From CAZLNO01 sp964561005 (GTDB lineage Bacteria; Pseudomonadota; Alphaproteobacteria; Kiloniellales; Rhodovibrionaceae), in assembly GCA_964561005.1 (NCBI GenBank), contig CAZLNO010000083.1, positions 1 through 18,359 of the forward strand: 18,359 nucleotides of DNA. Direction: 5' to 3'. The position numbers were made by a program, and so were the translations under genes. Under the pieces are notes generated by a model that saw only the letters and a program-made list of their open reading frames with translations, was not told where the DNA came from and did not search any database. Positions within the stretch are counted from its first letter, which is position 1. Every line of letters begins with the position of its first letter. Below are positions 1 through 8,695 of this stretch, piece by piece.

Positions 1-188
1 GCCGGCCGCGGCGGGCCATAGCCACCCGGATTGCCGGCGTGCTGGCCGCGGGCCTTGCCGTCGCCGTCGATCCGCGAGGCGAGCGTGGAGGTATCATTCC
101 TGTGGGCGCCGTCGACCTTTCCGTCGCCCGCGAAGCCGGGCGTGCTCATCGCGATCAGCGTCAGGGCAAGCATGGTTCTTCGAAGCAT
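1..188 (-). CDS. Small secreted protein, 3' end beyond window
   Basis: Partial minus-strand gene of 62 visible codons; its C-terminus lies left of the window. The start ATG (186-188) follows a GGAGAG ribosome site with about 5 bases of spacing; an in-frame ATG at 173 is less well placed. The N-terminus (MLRRTMLALTLIAMSTPGFAG) is a short Sec-type signal peptide with likely cleavage after the Phe-Ala-Gly region. The mature part is Gly/Asp/Arg-rich and low in complexity, with two GDGK motifs and a GNPGGYGPP stretch, suggesting an exported, unstructured periplasmic peptide. I recognise no family. It follows an AT-rich upstream region holding a structured palindrome. The gene is fairly well supported by signal peptide and ribosome site; its function is unknown. 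Confidence 0.6.
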   Translation of the reverse strand, partial: MLRRTMLALTLIAMSTPGFAGDGKVDGAHRNDTSTLASRIDGDGKARGQHAGNPGGYGPPRP

Positions 189-231
189 GGTGACTCTCCT
201 TTCGTTCGAGGACCATGCCGCCACGCTAGTC

Positions 232-272
232 TCCGAAGTCCAGGACATATGTGGGAATGACCACACTTCGGA
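232..272. promoter_or_regulatory. Nested palindrome in AT-rich upstream region of the secreted protein gene
   Basis: Outer arms TCCGAAGT (232-239) and ACTTCGGA (265-272) enclose a second inverted repeat, TGTGG-N6-CCACA (250-265), whose 5-6-5 spacing is that of CRP/FNR-family operators (the CRP consensus is TGTGA-N6-TCACA). On the plus strand the right arm runs into TTTTTATTTAT, so it could also work as a plus-strand terminator, though no plus gene precedes it. The surrounding 205 bases between the DUF4197 stop and the secreted gene start are far more AT-rich than the rest of the window and hold no gene. Confidence 0.4.
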
Positions 273-393
273 TTTTTATTTATAGAATCTCGGTGTCGTT
301 AAACAAAACCATATTCCGGAAAGAACATAAGCCTTCACTATTGTACCACCCTCTTGTATATATCGCGGCGCGTGCAGCCGCCGCCGGGCGCGC

Positions 394-1173
394 TCAGCCG
401 AAGACCTTCTTCAACAGGTCGGTGGTGCGCGCCGCCGGGTTCTGGCGGATCGCCTTCTCTTCCCGCGCCAGATAGTGAAAGATGCCGTCGGTGGCGCCCT
501 CCAGCGCATGGTCGACCAGGCGGTCCTTGGCGTCGCGCCCCAGCGCAGGGGCGAAGGGGACCGCCGCATAGCGCTCGGTGACCGAGTCGAAGGCCTGGAT
601 GGCCCCGGCGTTCGCCAGTTCACGGTCGACCACGGGGCGGAAAGCGGCCTTCAGCTCCGGCGTCATGGTGCGCTGGAAGTAGCGGGTCGCGGCATCGTCC
701 GGTCCGTCCAGGATCTGGCGCGCGTCCGCCAGGGTCATCTGGCCGATGGCGTCGAAGAAGATGTCCCGGGCTTGGGGTGCGGCGGCCTCGGCGGCGCGGT
801 TGAGGCGGACCTCCAGGTCGTCCAGCAGCCCCGCGGCGCCGGCCGCTTGCAGCAGCTCCTGCGCCCGCCCCAGAAAGCCGGGCAGCGGAATGTGGATGGC
901 CGCGTCCTTCAGATAGCCGCCGGGCTGGCCCACCTGGCCGATCACGCGCTCCGTGCCCAGCTTCAGCGCTTCCTTCAGGCCGCGGCCGATCTCGACCGAG
1001 GACATCGCGCCGCCGGTGCCGCCGTCGCCGCCCATCGTGCTCCCAAGGCCCTCCAGGCCCTTGCGCAGCCAGTCCTGCTGCGCCGCCGCGCCGCCGGGCC
1101 GGGCGGCGGTGACGGCGAGAAAGGCGGCGCCGGCGCGCAGGAAGCGGCGGCGTGGGTGTCGTTCGCGGGTCAT
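394..1173 (-). CDS. DUF4197 family exported protein
   Basis: A 259-residue protein matching the DUF4197 family over nearly its whole length: the GLKEAL region (about residues 64-70), a short IPLPGFL motif (95-101), NRAAEAAAPQA (about 125-135), an A-I-x-x-M-T-x-x-D-A-R region (about 142-153), AATRYF (about 160-165) and the family's diagnostic C-terminal RTTDLLKKVFG. The function of this family is unknown. The N-terminus has a twin-arginine-like signal (RRRFLRAG, then a hydrophobic stretch ending near AAAQ), implying Tat export to the periplasm. The start ATG at 1173 follows GGGAGACGGAG. It lies 16 bases downstream of the membrane protein gene on the same strand, so the two are probably cotranscribed. 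Length is normal for the family. Confidence 0.88.
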   Translation of the reverse strand: MTRERHPRRRFLRAGAAFLAVTAARPGGAAAQQDWLRKGLEGLGSTMGGDGGTGGAMSSVEIGRGLKEALKLGTERVIGQVGQPGGYLKDAAIHIPLPGFLGRAQELLQAAGAAGLLDDLEVRLNRAAEAAAPQARDIFFDAIGQMTLADARQILDGPDDAATRYFQRTMTPELKAAFRPVVDRELANAGAIQAFDSVTERYAAVPFAPALGRDAKDRLVDHALEGATDGIFHYLAREEKAIRQNPAARTTDLLKKVFG

Positions 1174-1189
1174 CGCTCCGTCTCCCGAA

Positions 1190-1615
1190 TCAGGGGCTTT
1201 TCGAGAAATGGGGCGCGCGGGCCAGGGCGGCCAGGAGCAGCGCGCTGCCCACGCCCCAGACGCCGTTCAGCAGCAGGCCGACCGGCAGCATGTCCAGGGA
1301 CACGGCGACTCCCTTCAGCGGGAACACGATCAGCAGCGCGACCGCCGTGGGGCCGACGGCGCCAAGGACAAGCCAGCCGAGCCAATATGAGGCGCCGACG
1401 CGCGCCCGCAGCAGGCGCCACAGCACGATCGCCCACACGCCGCCCCAGAACGCCAGGGAGATCACCTTCGGCACCCCGAGCGGCCAGGTGGGCGCGAGGC
1501 TGAACGGCGCCACCGGAAGCAGGCCGGCGGCGTGCAGCAGGCCGAGCGCCCCCTGGTGAAACGCCAGCGTCGCCAGGAAGCCCGCCAGAAAAGCCCGGAG
1601 CACGGACGCCCCCAT
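1190..1615 (-). CDS. Small four-helix membrane protein of unknown function
   Basis: A 141-residue hydrophobic protein with about four membrane helices: residues ~4-28, ~46-66, ~74-98 and ~104-126. A WLGWLVLGAVGP stretch marks helix three and an N-G-V-W-G-V-G stretch helix four; the C-terminus is short and charged. A longer reading from 1663 is possible, but the ATG at 1615 is preferred because it follows AAAGGGGGG with good spacing and removes an unlikely polar leader. It is immediately upstream of the DUF4197 gene and probably in the same transcript. I do not recognise the family. Tandem AAAATGG-y-TAAC repeats lie just upstream (1634-1665). Confidence 0.72.
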   Translation of the reverse strand: MGASVLRAFLAGFLATLAFHQGALGLLHAAGLLPVAPFSLAPTWPLGVPKVISLAFWGGVWAIVLWRLLRARVGASYWLGWLVLGAVGPTAVALLIVFPLKGVAVSLDMLPVGLLLNGVWGVGSALLLAALARAPHFSKSP

Positions 1616-1727
1616 CGCGCCAGCCCCCCTTTCAAAATGGCTAACGACCAAAATGGTTAACAACGGGATCGACTTGTCCCACGCCGGGCCGTCCCTTGTC
1701 CAAGGAAAAGCAGCGGCGCGCGGATCC

Positions 1728-2906
1728 TCAGATCACGTTCAGCTCGCGAACCGGCCGGTCGGCGGTCAGGCGGTCATGGCCGAAGGCGCCGAGATCCAGG
1801 CTCCGGTAGCCGCCGGTCAGGATGTGCTCCGCCAGGCCGCGGCCCACCGCCGGCGCCTGCTGCAGCCCGTGCCCGGAAAAGCCGTTGGCGAAATAGAAGT
1901 TCCGCACCTCGGGATGCGGGCCCAGGATGGCGTTGTGGTCGAAGGGCGTGACCGCGTAGTGCCCGGCCCAGGCGTTCAGCGGCTTGATCGCCTGGAAGGC
2001 GGGGATGCGGTGCGCGAGGGCGGGCCACACGATCTCCTCGAAGCGCCACCAATCGACCTCGAAGTCCTCGCAGTCGCGGTCCTCGCTCTCTGGCGGGGTG
2101 GAGCCGGCGATGTAGTATCGTCCCTCGGGCCTGACGTAGACGCCGCTGGGATCGGCCAGCAGCGGCAGGTCGGGGAGCGCCTGCCTGCAGTCGAAGACGA
2201 ACACGCTGCGCTTGCGCGGATGGACCGGCAGGTCCAGCCCCGCCAGCGCCGCCACCTTGCGCGCGGCGGGGCCGGCGGCGTTGACGACGGTGCCGCAGGC
2301 GATCTCCTCGCCGCCGGCCAGGCGCACGCCGGTGACCCGGTCGCCCGCGCGGAGAATGCCGGTGACGCTGTCGGTGCGGTAGATGGCGCCCAGGGCGCGG
2401 GCCTTCGCGCGAAAGGCGCGCAGCAGGGAATGGGCGTCGAACCAGCCCTCCCCGGACAGTCCCAGCGAGCCGGCGGCGACGCCCTCGGTGTTGAGCCAGG
2501 GAAAGCGCGCCGCCAGCGCCGCCGCGTCAAGCAGCGCGACATCGGCGCCCTGGGCGCGTTGCAGCGCGTGGTTGCGGCGCAGCACGTCCAGTCCGCTCTC
2601 GGGCGCCAGGATCAGGTAGCCGCCTTCCCTGAAGCCGACGTCGGGAACCTCGCCGTCCACCGCGAGCCAGGCGCCGAGGTTGCGCAGGAAGTCGACGCCG
2701 AAGCGCGAGATGGCGATGTTCTCGGCGCAGGAGAACTGCTGGCGGATCGAGGCCAGCGACAGCGCCGTCGACGAATGGCGATAGGTCGGGTCGCGCTCGA
2801 CCACCAGGACCGACGGCCGCCCCTCCCCGAGCATCCCGAGAAAGGCGGCGATGGCGCTGCCGAGCGCGGCGCCGCCGACGATCACGATGTCATAGCGCTC
2901 GGCCAT
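1728..2906 (-). CDS. FAD-dependent oxidoreductase, DadA/FOXRED1-like
   Basis: A 392-residue flavoprotein of the glycine/D-amino acid oxidase (DAO) superfamily. The N-terminal Rossmann fold carries a dinucleotide-binding loop (IVIVGGAALGSA, residues 7-18) and the acidic end of strand two (VVERD). The SLASIRQQFS segment resembles the FOXRED1-like subgroup, and a C-terminal FAD-contacting FSGHGLQQAPAVG motif is present. Such enzymes oxidise amino or N-methyl groups of small molecules (sarcosine, dimethylglycine, D-amino acids); the substrate cannot be read from sequence. It lies downstream of a betaine-type BCCT transporter on the same strand, about 190 bases away with two strong hairpins between, so it probably has its own transcription. 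A role in betaine-derived N-methyl amine breakdown is an inference from context. Length is normal and the ORF intact. Confidence 0.85.
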   Translation of the reverse strand: MAERYDIVIVGGAALGSAIAAFLGMLGEGRPSVLVVERDPTYRHSSTALSLASIRQQFSCAENIAISRFGVDFLRNLGAWLAVDGEVPDVGFREGGYLILAPESGLDVLRRNHALQRAQGADVALLDAAALAARFPWLNTEGVAAGSLGLSGEGWFDAHSLLRAFRAKARALGAIYRTDSVTGILRAGDRVTGVRLAGGEEIACGTVVNAAGPAARKVAALAGLDLPVHPRKRSVFVFDCRQALPDLPLLADPSGVYVRPEGRYYIAGSTPPESEDRDCEDFEVDWWRFEEIVWPALAHRIPAFQAIKPLNAWAGHYAVTPFDHNAILGPHPEVRNFYFANGFSGHGLQQAPAVGRGLAEHILTGGYRSLDLGAFGHDRLTADRPVRELNVI

Positions 2907-3004
2907 GTCCCGCAGCCTCCCCCGAAACGCGCATCCAAGGCGGGGGCAGCGTTCGGTTTGGCGAGGGCGCTGTCAAGCCGGACCCGGGGGCCCGGACACA
3001 GGAA

Positions 3005-3033
3005 CGGCCGCCCTCCGTGGCGGAGGACGGCCG
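3005..3033 (-). terminator. Second hairpin downstream of BCCT gene
   Basis: CGGCCGCCCTCCG (3005-3017), loop TGG, CGGAGGACGGCCG (3021-3033): a 13-pair stem with one mismatch. Read on the minus strand it is followed by GTTCCTGTGT, only weakly T-rich. It separates the BCCT gene from the FAD oxidoreductase and probably ends or attenuates the transporter transcript. Confidence 0.55.
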
Positions 3034-3052
3034 GTCCCGGCTTCATGGCGGA

Positions 3053-3078
3053 CCGTGCCGGGCCGGGGCCGGGCACGG
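3053..3078 (-). terminator. First hairpin downstream of BCCT gene
   Basis: CCGTGCC (3053-3059) pairs with GGCACGG (3072-3078), with additional GC pairing inside, 22 bases past the transporter stop codon. There is no T tract. With the hairpin at 3005-3033 it makes a tandem structured 3' end, possibly for RNA stability or Rho-assisted termination. Confidence 0.4.
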
Positions 3079-3099
3079 CTCGCCCATGACGATAACGGG

Positions 3100-4716
<1,617 letters not shown>

Positions 4717-4833
4717 GTTGCCTCCTCGATCTTGTTTTCGCGCGCCGCCCTGGCCGGACATCGCCCCCCGCTTGCGGGGCGGTTGGCCCCGGCCGCTCCG
4801 GCGCGCCGTCTGTCGCGAGTCCTTCCGGCGTCC

Positions 4834-5247
4834 TCAGCGGATCAGGAACACCGAAACATCGGCGTGCGACGCCACGGCCCCGCCGTTGGACGCGAAGATG
4901 TGTTCGGGCAGCCCCGGCACGTGGGTCGCCATGACCACGAGATCCGACCCGGTGTCGTGGATCGCCTGGAGCAGCTTCTCGTCCAGGTCGACCGCCGGAT
5001 CGTGGCTTGTATAGACGACCGCCTCGATGTTCTGCCCGTGTATCTCGCTTTCCTTTTTCGCGAACTCGTGGAGTTTGTTCTTATATTCCTCGGGGTTGTG
5101 CGCGACCGGCCCCGGCAGGGTTGTCGTCACCGAGACGTAGCACACCGGGACCCCGTAGTGCCGGGCAAGATCGGACGCACTCGTCAGCGCCTTCCCGATC
5201 CTGTCCGTGTGTTCCAGATCGATCGGAACCATGATTTTCTTGTACAT
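4834..5247 (-). CDS. Universal stress protein, UspA family
   Basis: A 137-residue single-domain Usp protein. The N-terminus KKIMVPIDLEHTDR is the typical first strand with the Asp that contacts the nucleotide; VVMATHVPG (about 108-116) is the end of strand four; the last strand is VSVFLIR. The usual ATP motif G-x2-G-x9-G-(S/T) is not canonical here: after G116 the fourth position is Glu, and GG is followed by Ala, so nucleotide binding may differ. A GAGGGAGAG ribosome site precedes ATG 5247. It sits directly upstream of the BCCT gene; Usp proteins are known partners of osmolyte transporters (for example TeaD with the TeaABC ectoine system), so a transporter-modulating role is plausible but inferred. 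A small CCCCGC/GCGGGG hairpin at 4766-4779 lies between the two genes. Confidence 0.9.
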   Translation of the reverse strand: MYKKIMVPIDLEHTDRIGKALTSASDLARHYGVPVCYVSVTTTLPGPVAHNPEEYKNKLHEFAKKESEIHGQNIEAVVYTSHDPAVDLDEKLLQAIHDTGSDLVVMATHVPGLPEHIFASNGGAVASHADVSVFLIR

Positions 5248-5697
5248 GTGCTCTCCCTCTTTTCGGCCACCTGCACGGCGTGCTTGTCGCGCCTTACGTT
5301 ATTGGCCCGGCATGAACCGCTCCCCGCCACCGCGGTCCGGGACGGGGCGCGAAACCGAACCCCCACATGGACAACATGCTTTGCCCGCCAGCATGGGGCC
5401 GGCCCGCGATGATAGTGGTCCCCCGCCCGGCTCCGCGCCGGGCGCGCACCATAACCCGACCGGTGGCGGTCAAGAAACGATAGACTGCTGTTCCCCCGGC
5501 CTGAGTCCGCTCCGACCCGCCCTCGCGGTCCGTGCCGATCCGGTCGACGATACGCGGCGATGGCGAGCGGTCTCCCAAACGTGCCAGCGAGACTGACCGG
5601 GGGTGATCGGGGAAACTGTCTTTGGGGAGACGGCCCTTTTGCAAATCACGACGCCGACAGCCGCGAAAACGGACGGCAATGCGGCGGTCGCGGACGG
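5248..5697. other. 450-base non-coding stretch upstream of usp
   Basis: No convincing gene was seen on either strand; open frames here are short or lack ribosome sites and family resemblance. It should contain the promoter for the usp-BCCT pair and the 3' end of the lipoprotein transcript. The only clear structure is a perfect 8-pair hairpin, CGCCCGGC (5424-5431) and GCCGGGCG (5437-5444), with a 5-base loop. I could not identify a good promoter hexamer pair. Confidence 0.5.
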
Positions 5698-6177
5698 TCA
5701 TTCCGATTCGCTCCGAGGGCGGGGCGGCACCACGACCAGATCGCGGATGGCGGTTCGGGCGGCCTCGCGATCGCTGCGCGCCGCCCGCAACCGCCAGCCG
5801 AAGCCCTGCCACCTGGGTCGAACGGCGACATAGCGGGCGCGGCCGGCGAGCACCCGCAGCACCACGACATGCTCGGGATCGGTGCTGAGCCGCAGCTCGT
5901 AGCGGCCGGGCGCCGCGTCGCGGAACAGCACCTCGCCGGGCCGCAGTTCGCCGATTCGTCGGCCGTTCACGACGACGTCGGGGACGTTCGCCGACAGCAC
6001 GGGATCGGCCTCGCGGTAGACGTAGATCCGGCCGGCGCCCCCGTCCGGCGGGTCCAGCGCGTGGGGCAGCTCCCCGGCCGTGGGGCCGGGGCGGGTCGTG
6101 CAGCCCGCCAGGGCCGCCAACAGCGCCGTCGCCAGCGCCGTCGCCGCGGCGGTCGGGCGGTCACCGAACGGTCGCAT
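5698..6177 (-). CDS. Lipoprotein with DUF2846-like domain
   Basis: A 159-residue predicted lipoprotein. The N-terminus has a short basic part, a hydrophobic Ala/Leu stretch and the lipobox L23-A24-G25-C26, so it should be lipidated at Cys26 and membrane-anchored. The mature domain resembles DUF2846: GRIYVYRE, then VVVNGRRIGEL, LRPGEVLFRDAAPGRYEL (each a beta-strand segment) and a C-terminal strand YVAVRP. The domain's function is unknown. The start at 6177 is chosen because GGGAGG lies about 11 bases before it; ATG 6189 abuts that site and 6210 lacks one. It is divergent from the MaoC gene, sharing a palindrome-rich 209-base gap. The C-terminus ends in a Pro/Arg/Ser/Glu tail. Confidence 0.75.
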   Translation of the reverse strand: MRPFGDRPTAAATALATALLAALAGCTTRPGPTAGELPHALDPPDGGAGRIYVYREADPVLSANVPDVVVNGRRIGELRPGEVLFRDAAPGRYELRLSTDPEHVVVLRVLAGRARYVAVRPRWQGFGWRLRAARSDREAARTAIRDLVVVPPRPRSESE

Positions 6178-6262
6178 CCTTGGCGTCATCCTCCCGAAGG
6201 CTGAAGGCAAGAACGTCGATCCCGGACCATGATCCGACGCGGCTTAACACTTCGTATGCCCG

Positions 6263-6330
6263 TTGCAGTGCAAAATTGACCTTGTCCGGCCCCGGACGAG
6301 TCGCTACCGTGCAACGCAGCAAATTGCTGC
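6263..6330. promoter_or_regulatory. Three palindromes in lipoprotein/maoC divergent gap
   Basis: TTGCA-G-TGCAA (6263-6273), GTCCGG-CC-CCGGAC (6284-6297) and GCAGCAA-A-TTGCTGC (6316-6330) are each perfect inverted repeats, and the last is extended by GTGCA and TGCAC flanks. They lie 57-124 bases upstream of the MaoC start, within a divergent promoter region. The first and third share a TGC/GCA core and are centred 55 bases apart, as expected for paired operators of one regulator. Confidence 0.45.
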
Positions 6331-6386
6331 ACCGCCGTAAGCGACGCGGCGTCGGGGTTCTTGAACACGACCATGAGGCGGAACGG

Positions 6387-6890
6387 ATGAACGAACTGCA
6401 CGGCTACTACATCGAGGACCTGGAAGTCGGCATGACCGACAGCTACGGCAAGACGGTGACCGAGGCGGACATCGTGGCCTTCGCCGGCGTCTCGGGCGAC
6501 ACCAACCCGGTCCACCTGAACGAAGAGTTCGCCCGGCAGACAGTGTTCAAGACCCGCATCGCGCACGGCATGCTGGCCGCCAGCTTCCTGTCGACCGTGC
6601 TCGGCACCCGGCTGCCCGGTCCGGGCTGCATCTACATGGGGCAGACGCTGAACTTCCGCGCGCCGGTCAAGGTCGGCGACACCGTCCGCGCTCGCGTGAC
6701 GGTCACCGAGGTCAACCGCGAGAAAAAGCGGGTGAAGGTCGAGACGGTCTGCACCGTGGGGGACACCGTCGTGGTCGACGGCGAGGCCAGGCTGATGGTG
6801 AACAGCCGCGCCGCGATGGAGGGCAAGCTCGAGGCCCAGGTCGGTGCGATGCCGCCGGTCGGCGACGAGGCGAGCGAGGCCGCCGAATAG
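6387..6890 (+). CDS. MaoC family (R)-specific enoyl-CoA hydratase
   Basis: A 167-residue single hot-dog domain protein of the MaoC/PhaJ type, which hydrates trans-2-enoyl-CoA to (R)-3-hydroxyacyl-CoA. The hydratase-2 motif is complete: D38 and H43 in GDTNPVH (the same five-residue spacing as the catalytic Asp31/His36 of Aeromonas PhaJ), then FARQTVFKTRIAHGMLAAS. The C-terminal half has FRAPVKVGDTV typical of the fold. The C-terminal tail is acidic. ATG 6387 is chosen over upstream starts because the conserved domain begins there and GAGGCGG precedes it. It is monocistronic, ending in a strong terminator. It could supply monomers for polyhydroxyalkanoate or act in a side acyl-CoA pathway; the neighbours do not decide. 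Confidence 0.9.
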   Translation: MNELHGYYIEDLEVGMTDSYGKTVTEADIVAFAGVSGDTNPVHLNEEFARQTVFKTRIAHGMLAASFLSTVLGTRLPGPGCIYMGQTLNFRAPVKVGDTVRARVTVTEVNREKKRVKVETVCTVGDTVVVDGEARLMVNSRAAMEGKLEAQVGAMPPVGDEASEAAE

Positions 6891-6912
6891 GGGCGCACGC
6901 CTGTTCGGAGGG

Positions 6913-6944
6913 GAAGCCGCCGGGGCGCTTCGGCGGCTTCTTTT
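6913..6944 (+). terminator. Rho-independent terminator of maoC
   Basis: GAAGCCGCCG (6913-6922) pairs perfectly with CGGCGGCTTC (6931-6940) over an 8-base loop and is followed by TTTT (6941-6944). It lies 22 bases after the MaoC stop codon, on the same strand. Confidence 0.9.
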
Positions 6945-7078
6945 GCGTCGGGGCTTTACGTGGCCGTCCAGGCACGCAATATCGTGGCGCGGCCCGGCGT
7001 CGGAGTGGCGCGCCGTGTCGGCCGCCGCATGGCGCCCGGGCCGCGAGGCGTGTGTCTTGTCGATTGCGAAGAGAGGGC

Positions 7079-8041
7079 ATGGCCGTTTTCCGCCACACCG
7101 CTGACCTGCCGCCCGAGGCCCGGGGCAGCGTCGTCGCCATCGGCAACTTCGACGGCGTGCATGCGGGGCACCGCGCGGTGCTGGCGGAGGCGAAGGGCCG
7201 GGCGGCCGAGCATGGCACCGTCGCCACGGCGCTGACCTTCGAGCCGCACCCGCGCCAGCTTTTCCAGCCCGACAAACCGCCGTTCCGCCTGACGGCCTTC
7301 CGCACCCGGCTGCGCGCGCTGGAGGCCGAGGGCCTGGCGCATCTTTTCGTGCTGCACTTCGACTGGAATTTCGCGCGCATCGGCGCCGCCGACTTCGTTC
7401 GCGACATCCTGGTCGGCGACCTGGCGGTGCGCCACGTGGTGGTGGGCGAGAACTTCCGCTTCGGCCACAAGCGCCAGGGGGACGCCGCGCTGCTGGCCGA
7501 GATGGGGGCGCGGCACGGATTCGGGGTCTCCGCGCTGCCGCCGGTCCTCGACGCCGACGGCGAGATCATCTCCTCCAGCCGGGTGCGCCAGGCGCTGAGG
7601 GACGGCTGCCCGCGCGAGGCCGCCCGGCTGCTCGACCGGCCCTGGGAGCTGGAGGGGCGGGTGGATCACGGCGCCAAGCGCGGCCGCGACATCGGCTTTC
7701 CCACCGCCAACATCGCGCTGGGCGACTATCTGGAACCGGCCCACGGCATCTACGCGGTGCGCGCCGGCGTCGATCGCGGCACGCACACCCAGTGGTGGGA
7801 CGGCGTCGCCTATGTCGGCCGGAGGCCGGTGGTGCAGGGCGAGCAGGTGCTCCTGGAGGTGCACGTCTTCGACGCCCGGCCCGAGCTTTACGGCGAGCAC
7901 CTGCGCGTGCAGATGATCGAGTTCATCCGCGGTGATCGCCCATTCGAGAGCCTGGCGGCGCTGGCGCGCCAGATCGAGGCGGACTGCGCGGATGCGCGCC
8001 GCATCCTCGCCGCCGAGCCACCGGCCGCCGCGTCGGGGTAG
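7079..8041 (+). CDS. ribF: Bifunctional riboflavin kinase/FAD synthetase
   Basis: A 320-residue cytoplasmic enzyme that phosphorylates riboflavin to FMN and then adenylylates FMN to FAD. The N-terminal nucleotidyltransferase domain has GNFDGVHAGH (residues 22-31) and ISSSRVR (164-170); the C-terminal riboflavin kinase domain has the PTAN motif (208-211), GIYAVR (223-228), the likely catalytic Glu in LLEVHVFD (E260), and YGEHLRVQ. The usual Pro-Thr of the GxxNxGxRPT motif is Pro-Val here (RRPVV). ATG 7079 is chosen since it places the first motif at the usual residue 22; a GTG at 7052 would add nine residues. Length is normal. No FMN riboswitch is visible upstream. It is convergent with the cytochrome c gene. 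Confidence 0.96.
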   Translation: MAVFRHTADLPPEARGSVVAIGNFDGVHAGHRAVLAEAKGRAAEHGTVATALTFEPHPRQLFQPDKPPFRLTAFRTRLRALEAEGLAHLFVLHFDWNFARIGAADFVRDILVGDLAVRHVVVGENFRFGHKRQGDAALLAEMGARHGFGVSALPPVLDADGEIISSSRVRQALRDGCPREAARLLDRPWELEGRVDHGAKRGRDIGFPTANIALGDYLEPAHGIYAVRAGVDRGTHTQWWDGVAYVGRRPVVQGEQVLLEVHVFDARPELYGEHLRVQMIEFIRGDRPFESLAALARQIEADCADARRILAAEPPAAASG

Positions 8042-8168
8042 GCCGGGCGGCCGGAAGTCATCGGGATGGTTCAAGCCAGTGGTGGGGCTTTTGACCCGTC
8101 GTCCCGTGCGCGCCGCGGCACGCAGTGATACGGCGCGGACACGGGACCTCGTGCCACGCGGCGACCAG

Positions 8169-8216
8169 ATCCCGGATCAGCGAAGCAGCACGGGCGTGCT
8201 GCATCGCATCCGGGAT
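8169..8216. repeat. REP-like long imperfect palindrome between convergent genes
   Basis: ATCCCGGAT (8169-8177), GCGA (8180-8183) and GCAGCACG (8185-8192) pair with CGTGCTGC (8195-8202), TCGC (8204-8207) and ATCCGGGAT (8208-8216): 21 pairs with a two-base bulge, one A-A mismatch and a GG loop. The end CCGGGATGACG looks like the tail of interspersed palindromic (REP-type) elements found in many alphaproteobacteria. It sits in the 203-base gap between ribF and the cytochrome gene and may end both transcripts. No T tract follows on either strand. Confidence 0.6.
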
Positions 8217-8244
8217 GACGGGTCAAAACACACCGACACTGGTA

Positions 8245-8631
8245 TTACTGCGCGGCTTGCTTCAGGTAGGCGATCAGGTCCGCGCGCTTCTGGTCGTTGG
8301 CGATGCCGACGAACGGCATGCGGTTGCCCTCGATGAACCCTTTGGGGTCCTCGATGTAGCTGGACAGCGTCTCCGCGTCCCAGACCACGTCCGACTTCTT
8401 CAGGGCCGGCGAGTAGCGGTTGAAGCCCTCCACGGTTCCGGCCGTGCGGCCGAAGATGCCGTGCAGCGACGGACCGACGCGGTGCTGCCCCGCCTCCAGC
8501 GAATGGCAGGCACGGCACTGGTTGAACACCTTCTTGCCGGCGTCCGGGTCGCCCCCTGCCTGTGCCGACGGGGCGGCGAAGGCGAGCAGTCCGGCGGCGG
8601 CGACGGCAAACCACGCAGCTTTTGACACCAT
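8245..8631 (-). CDS. Class I c-type cytochrome, periplasmic
   Basis: A 128-residue soluble cytochrome c for periplasmic electron transfer. A Sec signal peptide (about residues 1-25, ending APSAQA) precedes the heme motif C39-R-A-C42-H43. The family motif GPSLHGIFGR (53-62) follows, and M105 in MPFVGI is the expected sixth heme ligand. The C-terminal helix ADLIAYLKQ is canonical. The size and motif order fit the c2/c550 class that carries electrons to oxidases. ATG 8631 follows GGAGG; the longer reading from 8781 is rejected because the signal peptide starts at 8631. A promoter is visible at 8696-8724. Partner complex unknown. Confidence 0.93.
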   Translation of the reverse strand: MVSKAAWFAVAAAGLLAFAAPSAQAGGDPDAGKKVFNQCRACHSLEAGQHRVGPSLHGIFGRTAGTVEGFNRYSPALKKSDVVWDAETLSSYIEDPKGFIEGNRMPFVGIANDQKRADLIAYLKQAAQ

Positions 8632-8695
8632 GAATCCTCCCTGGGTCTGGATCGCAGCGACACGCGGCGCAGCACAGCCGCATGCCCGGCACAGG

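Noticed and set aside
1653..3089. 478-codon open frame on the plus strand
   Set aside because: Antisense to the FAD oxidoreductase; composition (Gln/Arg/Gly/Ala/His-rich) and lack of any family motif are typical of shadow frames in GC-rich DNA.
5294..5812. 172-codon minus-strand frame upstream of usp
   Set aside because: No ribosome site, no family resemblance, Arg/Gly-rich composition, and overlap with the supported lipoprotein gene.
6891..7078. FMN riboswitch upstream of ribF
   Set aside because: The gap holds only the maoC terminator and unstructured sequence; the conserved RFN-element boxes are not seen.
6956..8074. 372-codon minus-strand frame over ribF
   Set aside because: ribF has complete motifs on the other strand; this frame is its shadow.
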